DNA from: Manduca sexta
Taxonomy: Eukaryota > Arthropoda > Insecta > Lepidoptera > Sphingidae
Assembly (NCBI RefSeq): GCF_014839805.1
Contig: NC_051142.1
Span: 4,526,001-4,590,000, forward strand
Direction of reading: 5' to 3'
DNA length: 64,000 nucleotides
The position numbers and the translations under genes are program-made. The first letter of the stretch is position 1. Every line of letters starts with the position of its first letter. Below, piece after piece: positions 24,801 to 36,800 of the stretch. The notes beneath the pieces were generated by a model. The model saw nothing but the letters and a program-made list of their open reading frames with translations. It had not been told where the DNA came from and searched no databases.

Positions 24801-27800
24801 CAGTTAAGTATTCTCAATTGCATTGTTATCGATGTTTGACTAATCTATACTATTATATAAAGCTGAAGAGTTTGTTTGTTTGTTTGTTTGTTTGTTTGAA
24901 CGCGCTAATCTCAGGAACTACCGGTCCAAACCGAAAAATTCTTTTTGCGTTGGATAGCCCTTTGTTCGTGGAGTGCTATAGGCTATATATCATCACGCTA
25001 TGCCCAATAGGAGCGGAGCAGTAATGGCTAATCTCAGGAACTACCGGTCCAAACTGAATTTTTTTTTTGCGTTGGATAGCCCTTTGTTCGTGGAGTGCTA
25101 TAGGCTATATATCATCACGCTATACCCAATAGGAGCGGAGCAGTAATGGCTTATCTCAGGAACTACCGGTCCAAACTTAAAAAATCTTTTTGCGTTGGAT
25201 AGTCCTTTGTTCGTGGAGTGCTATAGGCTATATATCATCACGCTATATTCAATAGGAGCGGAGCAGTAATGGCTAATCTCACGAACTACCGATTCGAAGT
25301 GAAAAATTCTTTTTGTGTTGAATACTCCTTTGTTTGTGGAGTGCTCAAAGTCATATATCATCACGCTATGACCAATAGGAGCGGAGCAGTAATGGCTAAT
25401 CTCAGGAACTACCGGTTTCAACTGAAAAATTCGTTTTGTGTTGGATAGCCCTTTATTTGTGGACCGCTATAAGCTATATATCATCACGCTATGACCAATA
25501 GGAGCGGAGCAGTAATGGCTAATCTCAGGAACTACCGGTTTGAACTGAAAAAATCTTTTTGTGTTGCATAGCCCTTTGTTCCTGGAGTGCTATAGGCTAT
25601 ATATCATCACGCTATGACCAATAGGAGCACAGCAGTAATGAAACATGTTTGCAAAAACGGAGAAAATTATTAGTTTTGAGAGCTTCCGTTGCCTGCGCTG
25701 CGTAAACGGTTAAAGTTATGCAACAATCATGTATGACGGGATTGTTCCACTTAAAAGTTCTAAAATATATTGTAAAACAAAGTCCCCGATGCATCTGTCT
25801 GAACGTGTTAAACTCAAAACTACCCAACGTATTAAGATGAAATTTGGTATGGAGACAGTTTGAGACCCTGGGAAGAACATAGGCTCCCGGAAACTACTAC
25901 TTTTATAACGGAAAACTTTAACCTGAAAAACTTTATAACGCGGGCGGAGCCGCGGGCAAAAGCTAGTAATAATATAAAAATGAATAGCTGAATGTGTTGC
26001 TAAGCGCAAATTTCAAGAGCAGCTGAACCGATTTCGCTAATTCTTTTTTTATAATATTCCTTGAAGTACGAGCATGGTACGCATGAAGAGAAAAATTGCC
26101 TGAAAAAGTCTAAAAACCACACTTTTCTATATTCCCATACAAAAGATTCGTAATAATACTTAAAAGTCAATTTGAACTTTAATACCATACCACAAAGTTT
26201 AAGTGTTAATGGAGGGGTTCCGGGAAGGCAAAACAATTAAGTGACGTTAGTATCGTTTAAATATTAATGTCAATATGTCGAGGCCCGGGTCAGATAGTCT
26301 AATATAATTATAAGTTGAAAATAATAGTTTCATGAGTAAGTAATAAATTCTTGCAGACTTCATAGCTGCATTATGATTCTAATGTCTATTAAACAATTTT
26401 TTTGCTTTCATGTTACGTAACAAAGTGCCTCATTGTAATATTTTTAATACAAATTATTAAAATACGCAAGGAAAAGCCATTTTATTGAGAACCAATTTCA
26501 TAACTACTGACAATCTATTTCTTTTTCATAAAGAACCAAAACACCAAAAAGGTTATAACATAAAATTATATAACTTCTTATTATATAAATACCACATTCC
26601 TTCCTCATTAATTTTAGAACTGTAACATCACAATAGCACAAATATAATTAAGTAATAAAATAAAATTTCTTGTAATCTACATTACGCTTTGGTCTAAGTG
26701 TCCGCCCAAGAGCCCCAATATTATCGTCCATTTGATCATCCGGTTCAGAATGTATATTCTCAGAAGGACTCTTGGAGACTGATTCATCTGGCACTAAAAC
26801 TACTTTGGAAGGACTCTTAGACTCTGGTTTATCAGATGTTACGCTATCCATATCTGCAACATTTTCCCTAGCCTCCTCCCATTTGTCACCATCTTCTTCC
26901 CCTTCCCTTTCAGAATTCACAGGATTGTCCTGCATGGTCGTCACAGGCTTTTGTGCTAAATCAGAATGAATGCTCAATGAATCTACTGAACTGTTTTCAT
27001 CATCTAGATTACTAGTGTTATTACAATTTTGGATACACTTCCTAATTTGATCTAAATGCCTAACACAGCATGTATTAAATTTATCAAAATAAATTTTAAA
27101 CATTCTCTTCCCTATTTTATCAGTTATCCTTCCCTTAACCCATTTAACTCTTCGACCAGAAAACCACTGCACCCACACGGTCTCACCAATGCTAAAACAT
27201 CTCGCTTTGTTAAGACTGTTTACATTATTAACAGACTCCTGGTAATTTTCCTTTTGTTGTGGTAATACCATATCTAACCTAGATCTTAATTTTCGGCCAA
27301 ACATTAATTCAGCTGGTGTAACTCCAGTGGCACAGTGAGGTGTATTACGATATTCAAATAAAAAACCAATTAGTTCATCATGTATCTGGCGCTGAGAAAT
27401 ATTTTCCTTAATGTTAAAAATGCATTTCAACATCTTTTTACACGTCCTAACTGAGTTTTCTGCTTGACCATTGCTAGAAGGATGATATATAGGAGAGTTT
27501 AAATATATAATGCCATTATTTTTACAGAAAATCTGAAATTCGGAGGAAGATATCTTAATATCGTTGTCGGATACAATAACATTTGGAATTCCAAAATCGA
27601 AAATATATCCTTTAATTTCACAATCAATGCGCTTGTTGAGGTGCCGCAGTTCATATTAATGCATTCTAGCCATTTACTAAAAGCGTCTATAATAACAAGA
27701 TATACCGTTTGGCCTACAGTCATGTAGTCTATGTGTATACGGTGCCAGGGCGCCGACGGACGCGGCCAGGGCGCGGGCAGCGCTCGCGGCGGTGCGCTCA

Positions 27801-30800
27801 GCAGCGCACAGCACGATCTGCAACTCCCCACGAGACGCTCTATATCGCGGTCTATACCTGGCCACCACATCCTACTACGCGCAATATTTTTAGTTTTCAC
27901 TATTCCAAAATGTGCAGAATGCAAATCTTGAAGAATTGTTTCGCGATAAATACAAGGAATTACAATCCTATGCCCTCGAAAAAGACAACCCTTAATAACC
28001 TCTAAATCTGACTTATGCATAAAATAAGGCTTAAGTCTTGTACACGTTATTTTACGTGGCCAACCACGATTCATATAATTAATCACGATTTGCAAAACCT
28101 TATCGTGCACAGTGGCGTGCTTAATCCGTTCAAAAGAAACTGGCTCTGTGGTTGCATTCATAAATAAAAATGGAATATGGGACTCCTCGATATTATTCGA
28201 AAATTCAGTCCCACTATGAGGTACCGGTGCTCTAGAAAAATAATCTGCAACTAAATTATTTTGGTTACTTATATATTGAACTGTATAATTATACGCTGAT
28301 AATATTATCGCATATCGTTGAAGTCTAAGGGCGGCCGTTACAGAAATGCCGTTTTTCTGTCCAAAAATTGAAAGTAGAGGTTTATGATCAGTTTTAAGAA
28401 TAAAAGGAACTTGCCGTCCGTACAAATATTGATGAAAATGTTTTACACCATAAATAATCGCAGTGGCCTCCTTCTGAATTTGGCTATAATTCTTTTCGCT
28501 AGATGTTAATGAACGAGAACCAAATGCAATTGGCCTTTCAAAACCTTCAGGAGTTAAATGTGCTAAAACTGCGCCTAACCCGGCCGGCCCAGCGTCTACT
28601 GTGAGCAACAGTGGTGCTTGAGGATCGAAATGAGCTAACACACGGTCCGACGTGAGCTCAATACGTATAGCTTCGAGCGCCCGACTATGGCGATTCTCCC
28701 AGCACCATTTTTCACCTTCCTTCAATAGCTCGTGAAGAGGGTGTAACAATGACGACGCGTTTTTAATGAAATTCCTATAGTAATTAACTACGCCAAGAAA
28801 TCTTCTTAATTCTGTTGTATTACTGGGTGTAGGGGCTTTCAAAATCGCTTCCACCTTTTCGGGCAAGTTTTAAGACCGTTCTTATCTATGACATAACCTA
28901 GGTACGTGACACTCTCCTGGAACAGAGCGCACTTATCTTTACGAAGCTTCAAACCGGCTTCGTTCAACCGGTATAATAACTCTCGGAGCCTAGCCAAATG
29001 TAAACTACGATTGGGAGCAGTTAAACATATGTCATCATACCAACAAGAAACACCGTCAATGCCGGCAACTAACGTTTCTATTGCTCGTTGAAATATAGCC
29101 GGAGCGTTAGCGAGACCATACACTAGACGCGTGTATTTAAAAAGACCTTTGGGCGTATTAATAGTTGTAAGCTCCTGAGAGGATTTAGAAAGACAAAACT
29201 GATTATAAGCGTTGCTTAAGTCAAGCTTAGAATAATGCTGCCCACCTCCTATTTTAGCAAAAACTTCTTGTATATGAGGGCAATGGATATTTATCAATTT
29301 TAATACCTTATTTAATGTACAAGAAAAATCACCGGCTATTTTAACCGTCCCATTGTCCTTCAAAACCGGTACTATCGGAGTTGCAAATTCAGAAAATTGT
29401 ACTGGAACTAAAATCCCTGCGTTAACTAGCCTATCCAACTCCTCCTCCACCTTATTCTTAAGGGCAAATGGTATAGGGCGTGCCTTAAAAATTTGGGCAC
29501 GGCATTTTCCTTCAAATGTAAATCGACTTCAAATTTATTAAAACACCCAAGTTCATCCTTCCAAATCTCTGGAAAATCGTCAAGAATCTGCTGCACCTCA
29601 TTAATATTTGGCTTAACATTTAAAATATTATTATTATCCGACACACACACTAAACTCATATTAAACATTGACATAAAATCACGACCTAATAAAGGAGGAC
29701 CGCCTTCTTTGATTACATAAAATGTAATTAATCGTATTAAATTATTGTATTCAACCTCGCAAGAAAAATGTCCAAGAGGTGTGACCTTGTGTTTAGTGTA
29801 CAGACAAAATACAATGTCAGACGGTAATAAACGACATTTTTAAAATTTTGCACATAAAATTCTTCAGACATAACACTACGACCGGAACCACAATCTAGCT
29901 CCATTGAAAACGTTTTATAATTAATAATTATGTCAACTTTCAAAGGGTCATAGTTTACGTACCTCACATTAAACAAATCGCATTCCTTACAAACGTTATT
30001 GTGGTCTCCCATAGCAACTACATTGTTTAGAAGAACTTTATTCTTCCTAACGCTACACATTTTCTTCAGGTGACCTTTTTCACCACAACTAATACAACGG
30101 TAGTCTTTAAAACGGCATTTGTCTGCAAGATGATTCTTCATTCCGCAAACAAAACATCGAATGTCTGTTGACGACCGCGACGTAGTTTGCACCTTGTATG
30201 CTTGACGCTCACCAGCTCGATACACATGCTCCTGCTTGACCGGCTGCTCTATGACACCAACAGAAGCACGCGCAGCGCGAGCACATGAAACCTGTTGAGC
30301 TATTTCTAACGCTTTAGAGAGCGTTAGCGATTTTAAATCTTGTTCAAATAAACGATTTCTTTCTGGTCCCATTTTAAGCCCAAGAATAAATTTATCACGC
30401 AAAAGCGTCTCCAACTCCGTTCCAAAGTCGCAGTATATTGCTAGTCCTCGTAAGCGCGCTGCCCAATCTTCTAGACTCTCACCATCATTTCTGGTTGCGT
30501 CATAAAATTTTGCTCTATCAGCAAACGTTGAGCGTTTTGGAGTGAAATGGCCGTCCAATAACTTAATCAACTCATCCCACGATACTTCTTCGACTTGTCT
30601 TGGATGAACGAGGTTTTGTACAAGCCGATATGACTCATCCGAGAGATGAGTTAAGAGAATAACACACCAATTTTCATTTTAATACAGTTCAACTTAATAA
30701 AATTATTCAATTTGCCAAAAAAAATCTTCCAGTCATTTTCCTTGTGATCAAAACTATTTAAATTTCCAATAATTTTCGACATAATTGTTACTTTTTTTAA

Positions 30801-33800
30801 ATCACGCAAAGGGTAAGTATCCTCGTCGCCAATTGTAATATTTTTAATACAAATTATTAAAATACGCAAGGAAAAGCCATTTTATTGAGAACCAATTTCA
30901 TAACTACTGACAATCTATTTCTTTTTCATAAAGAACCAAAACACCAAAAAGGTTATAACATAAAATTATATAACTTCTTATTATATAAATACCACACTCA
31001 TACATGCATTACATGCGAGGTACTATAAAAATTCCTGATGTAAAAAGGCGGGATTCGCTTTACAACGACAGATACGCTGGATATTCCCTGTAAGCGTGGC
31101 GTCGTGTAAACCATAACGAGATCTATTATTGTTGTGGCGCCATCTTTTGACGCAATTAGGATTTAAAGTTGCCTTGTACGAACGGTCGCAATGTATTGTA
31201 GCTTCATGGAATGTAACACAACTATTAGTCAAAATCATAATATAAATTTAATAAACTTAAATAAATTAAAATCTTTATTAACCACATAGGCAAACATAGT
31301 CACACTTATATGAGAGATTTTTTGGCCTAATGATATATGAAAAAATAAAGATAAAACGATAAGAAAATGTAATAAATAAAAATTTACATTAGCATTAGTT
31401 CTGTGGAGAACAAAATATTAAACAACAAAAAAGAATAGATAAATTATAATAAAGAAATGGTGTAATGGGTGCCTTCGTCTACATTTACAAACATAATTTT
31501 AGATCTGTAATATACTGAGATGGTATTCCCCACCAGGTTCCGTGCCCGCGAGTACTGGCGCGCGGTTCATGACCGAGCTCCTGGTGTGGTCGCTGCTCGG
31601 CGGCGGCGGGCTGCGGGACGCACTACGTAACGCATTGCAATCGCACGCGACGGACGCTTACAATCATTTACTATTAGATGCGTGAGTCTTCTGTTTATAC
31701 ACACTAGTTCTTGCTCATCGCGCCGTCTGCCTACTGGTGTAACAGTTACCATGATTACAGGAAATATAGGACTCAGGGACACTCTATGTGCTATGTATCA
31801 TCAAGTTAATTTCACCAAGGTTTTGGACAATACAAGTTTTATTAGTATTTTAATTATCACACAAATAGTGTACGATTCATCAAGAAACCGTAGATAGGGG
31901 CATCATAGGGTAGTAAATGATTTGTCGTCGCTAATACTTTGAAACATAATTTTCAGTGATTACGATCAAGTTGACATAATCACGGGCCAAAGGGGTCCTC
32001 CACCTATGAAATCTGGTGATGAAACTGATTTGGATGTGGTTTCAGGTAAGATAGTTATTCGTTATTATTAGTCCATGTCACATTAATATTATCGTTTCAT
32101 TAATTATATTGTTATCTTGTAGCCTACACCGAAGAGTATCAGTTAAGTAACGCTACAACGACGGACAAGGGAGCTTCTGTACCTCTCATGCATCTGGTGC
32201 GTAAGAATACAAACTCTCTTGCTAATATTTTAATCTACTATCAGGATACTTATTTTCGTATTTAAATCAAAATATGATATCTATTTTTTTTATATTTGTG
32301 TATGATTTTATTATAATACTTAAAGATTTCTTGTGAAACAGGTGAAACATTTGATTCAAAACACGAGCTGTCAAACACAAATGCACATAAATGCAATAAT
32401 CCACGGCGACACAAGCAAAACCGACGACCCTAAGGGACAGGACACCGTAAGCCCAAGCTGTGATCTTCTGACGCGTTTCCAAAGGTAATCTTTTTCATAT
32501 GCCAATAGAGTAAATAGGAAATTTTTTGTTGATGTTCCGGGAAGAGAGTCAAGGAAATAGAGCAATTGGGAGAGAGGGACATATTTGGTATAAGTTTCTA
32601 TCCCTTGATGATATCTCCAGTACATTAACCTCGTATGCAGCGCATTATAACAACAAAGCCCAATCCTTTTTGCAACATGCTTGAAGTAGTGTATTGATAT
32701 CACATCGAAGTAATATGCACAGAAAAAAGTAGACATTAAAGAGCTTTTTACAATAAAATTGTAATTTTCTGAATTATACTATTATGCGAGATGGTATGTT
32801 GGTTTGCGGGTTACTATTCTGCGAGGCGATGTGGTGTCGCGGCGGGCGCAGCACGCGCACCGGCGATGCGCGCACTGCTCGCGCACTACGCGCAACTGCT
32901 CGCCGACCACGTGCACTCCACGCTCGGCGCCTTCTGCCGCGCGCTGCACCGGGCGGACGACGCGCAGCTCGTGACGCTCTGTGATCTTATAGCTACGGAT
33001 ATTGTTGGTATGTATCATCAATCGTACATGCACCGAATTAATAAATTCAACCTAGATTTCATTTTCTACTGCATAGTATGCTTTATGGATGCGATCTTCA
33101 GGGCATGTTTACTTTCGTAACATGATTTATCAAAATTATTCGTTATTAATAGAGAAAAGCAAAAAACAAGAGAATATGTCATGGGTGACGGATCAGTTCG
33201 GAATTTATATTATCCGAGTAACTTGCTTCAACATTTACTGACAGTTTTTCATGAAAGTAACTTCGTATAAAAGGACTATAAGTATTACTATAACACAAAG
33301 GTCGCTAAATTTAAAAAACCTTTAAGAGTTACTACAACACAAACGTCAATAATAAGATAAAATGTTAGTAACTTTGATTGTAATTGTCAACGAAAGGAAC
33401 TACCCGTTAACTATTTTCTGACACACTTTTCACCCAGGTCGTGTAATAAGCGAGCTGAGCGCGTGGGTGTGCGCGTGCTCGGCGCGGTCCCCGAACGCGC
33501 TGGCGGAGTGCACGACCGCGCTGGTGCGCGTGGCGCGCGCCTGCGACGAGCAGCACGCGCGCTGCCTTCCGCCGCCCGGCTCGACGCGGACATGCTGGGC
33601 TGGCCTGGACTCGTCTCCAAACGGAACCAACTGAACAACACTGTCATACGCAAGTGAGTTATTACTATGGATAAGCAATCTTATTACTAATAACTTATCT
33701 GTGTATTTAAATCATTATTCACGTCGCCTTTTATGAATTAAGACGATGCACTAAAAATGTTCAAACAAATCGCACGAGAAATTATTTAATTTTTACCTAA

Positions 33801-36800
33801 CTATAAGTCATAATTTGCTAGATGCGATCTTCAAAATCATACAAAAGAAGGCGGTTCCTGGATTATAATAGCTGGTTACGTTTTTGACGTCGAACATTTC
33901 GAGTGTGACGACGCGACAACCACGGAGCTGGTGCGCAAAATGCGAGGCTGTGACGCGACGGTCGCTCTGAGCGTGGCGCCGCACGCCGCGTACATGTCGC
34001 AGCTCACCGAGAAGTGCGTCGGGATGTACGCCGATCAGATATATAGCCACAAGTGTAAAGTGAGTAATTTTACTAACATTCTAAACTTGGAGAAGTACTA
34101 ATTCGGGCATGTGGTATGTTAAATCTTATGCCTAAATACAATAGTAAAGCTCGTAAACAGAGGTTAAATTAGTACAACACTTGTTTTTATTATTTTCCAA
34201 ACTGGATGTGTCCCGTTTCGCAGGTTTAAATCGCTATCATGGAGTTGGCAATTTTTTTTTATTTCTACTTGTGCACGGCAAAGTAACCCCACTGCACCTG
34301 ATGGTATGTGGAGTGGGCCCAATAGAATGTCGACTGACAAGAGATGATTACCCTTCGGTAGTCGACACAATTATGCCGGCCTGTTTTAACCAGATATACA
34401 CAGGCTGATCCCGGAACGCGACACACTTACCTGGGCCACTTTACAGCGGATTTTACAGTGGTCGCCTAAGATGTTTTTATTACATAGATACGTTGTCCGA
34501 GCTCAATACTGGCAAGACGAAAGCAAGGTAATTGCCCGACATTCACTTAGTCAAGCTCCACCCACTGTCGCGGCTAGTCGGCTTACTAACTTTTTGTATT
34601 TCTATAAATAAAATGCCTTAGTGTGTTTTTAGACGATGTACAAATTATACTCCAACCGTGAATGAAAAAAACGTTTCATTTTATACGTTAGTAATAAGTA
34701 TAGACTATTTAACTTATTTTTTAACTAATAAATGCATTTTATTCGACTGTCATAGCGACGGGGAGGTCAACGCTCGGGCCCACTCGGGCAAACTCGGGCC
34801 CTCTCGGGCCGTAGCAATGCGAGCCGCTAGGGCTATGACTATAGTGAATACTGCGCTGTTTTTATGTGCAATTTTGTTAGTGTATGACGCGTCTATTTGT
34901 AAAACGTTCATTGGTGGTCACCATCTGGGCGGATATAAAATATATCTTACCACCAGCAGATTTAGTTTGTATAACGTTTTGTATTTTTTTATATATTTTT
35001 TTTGAATAACGAATACTTGCAGAAGACTTATAGAAACATTATTAATAATTCTAGGAGAGTATATCTAGTCTACGTGCGTACCACATATTGTCATCAAGCG
35101 CGTTCCAATTGGCGTTAGGGTTGTCGCAATGTGGCACCCGACTTGCGCGCTCACTCCCTGTGCAACAAGCGGAGAAAGACGCCGCGCCCTACGCAGCTGC
35201 TGTGTTCTTACGAGGGGGATTACAGGTATTGTATAGTTTGTATACAAGGATATAATCAATGTAATGCAATTTATTTAAGGCCCGCAACTACCTTTATACT
35301 TTTAATACCTACAGAATTAAATGCTTCTAGATTCCGAAACTAGGCTAGCATCTACTCGAATAGATTTGAAAAGCAAATAATTTTGGTACCTTCGTTATAT
35401 AATTAGTAATAACATATTTGCACTCGCAGGAGACACAATTAACGAACCCATTCGAGGAGGAGAAGGCCGAGGCTCGCAGCGGGTCCTCGACAGGCGGTAA
35501 CAGTCCTGCGAGCGAGGCTCCGCTGCAGCCGTCGCGTGCAACCCGCGCCCCTCGCGCGCCGCCCCGACACGCCACCGCGCATGCGCGTGCCGATGCGCTG
35601 CTGCACGCGCTCGCAGAGCCAAGTTGCACGTATGTAAATTAATGTTTTGCGAATGGTTTTTATTATATGAGTTTTTTGTATCCATATGTGCGATAACGCA
35701 CCACGTTGGAACCTCATGAGGTTAAATGTGGTAGTCACTCTTCAATCACCCACATCATACAAGTATTGATTAACATTAAAAGGATCCATAATACAGTTCC
35801 TCATGCACGCGTGACATGCAAGGTTCAAAAACAATCCTAATGGTAAGTGATCACCTTGATAACCCATAAACACAATATTTTCATGTCTACACTTGATGTT
35901 GGTATTTTGCGGCGTCGTGTAAACCATAGTGCGGTTTACTTTCGTTGTGGCGCCATCTATTGAAAATATTTTCAATTTGAACAGGATCTTAGATCGATCA
36001 TCGAATCCTGTCTTTCCGTTCATGTGGTCTATTTTAACATCGCAGAGAAACGGGACTTCCAAAATAATAATGGATGATAAAAACTGCATGATTATCTTTA
36101 TTAAAACAACCATAAAATGAAATTTAAATTTCTACATTAAAATTACTTTTGTACATACTTATATTCTTATGATATCAAACTGTACTCCGAACGCATAAAA
36201 TACTTAGATATAGGTCAGATCATATTATTTCCTTCGCAAAAATATCTAGCTGTTTGTTTTTAGGATCCCCTAGCGTTGCATTTGTGGTGGGCATGCGAGC
36301 GACGTGAGGGATGCGCCCCTCACTTTCCACCGGAGCATCCTCTAGAAGAACTGAGAAGGGCGTTACTAGCAGCTCTATTGTATCACGCGGGGTTGAAGGA
36401 ACACGCCCTAGCCACCGCCACTGCTGGCAAGTATCGGAAAACATTACAAATGTATTTCTATAATCATTATTTCTTTACTTACCTATGAAGAGCTCACCTG
36501 ATAGTAACTTGGAGTTCAAAAAAACTTTCCAAGATGTAGTCGATTCTTAATTTTATGAAACCGAATAAAGTTTTCTATTTAAAATTGTGGCATCTATTTA
36601 TAATTCTAGAGATGCAAAAGGGTGAAGTGAAGTTATCTCCTGCGATGTCTGAGATCGTCAAAGCAGTTCAACAAAGCAAGTGGACATTGATGAGAACCAG
36701 GCAGCAACTCTCTCGTGGTTATAAAGAGGTGTGTACGATACTATCAACTACGGGATCAAACTTTTTCAGCGGGCTTAATCTTGATTGAACGTATATTGAT

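Larger units (their letters stand above)
26434..30996 (-). mobile_element. Ty3/gypsy-type LTR retrotransposon, full length, young
   Basis: Two LTRs of 163 bp (26434-26596 and 30834-30996), identical by eye, start TG and end CA. They are flanked by the 5-bp duplication CTCAT (26429-26433 and 30997-31001). Coding order on the minus strand is gag with two CCHC knuckles, protease, reverse transcriptase, RNase H, integrase, which is the Ty3/gypsy order. A primer-binding site (30821-30831) and a polypurine tract (26597-26606) are present. The element lies antisense in HERC2 intron 17. The internal frames are broken about five times despite the identical LTRs. Short LTRs, a tRNA-Ser primer and no chromodomain suggest a mag-like clade, but that is inference. 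Confidence 0.93.
18609..34059 (+). other. HERC2: HERC2 exons 16-24: linker and cytochrome-b5-like domain
   Basis: Exons: 18609-18714, 24383-24608, 31537-31681, 31957-32045, 32123-32196, 32342-32484, 32826-33007, 33438-33653 and 33822-34059. Exon 17 is Ala-rich and very GC-rich; exon 18 begins with the family's ARFMTELLV. Exons 23-24 carry [19 protein letters not shown], then [18 protein letters not shown], the cytochrome-b5-like fold of HERC2. I see no heme-ligand HPGG motif, as expected for HERC2. Exon 23 is broken by a frame change within about 33540-33595. Introns 16 and 17 (5.7 and 6.9 kb) are filled with repeats. Confidence 0.92.

Noticed and set aside
34658..35005. Open frame of 115 codons as a small gene or extra HERC2 exon
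   Set aside because: No similarity to HERC2; exons 24 and 25 join directly in phase 0, and the frame includes a minisatellite.
35621..35631. GTATGT at 35630 as the donor of HERC2 exon 26
   Set aside because: It leaves phase 2, which reads into a stop in exon 27; the GTAAAT at 35634 gives phase 0 and an open join.
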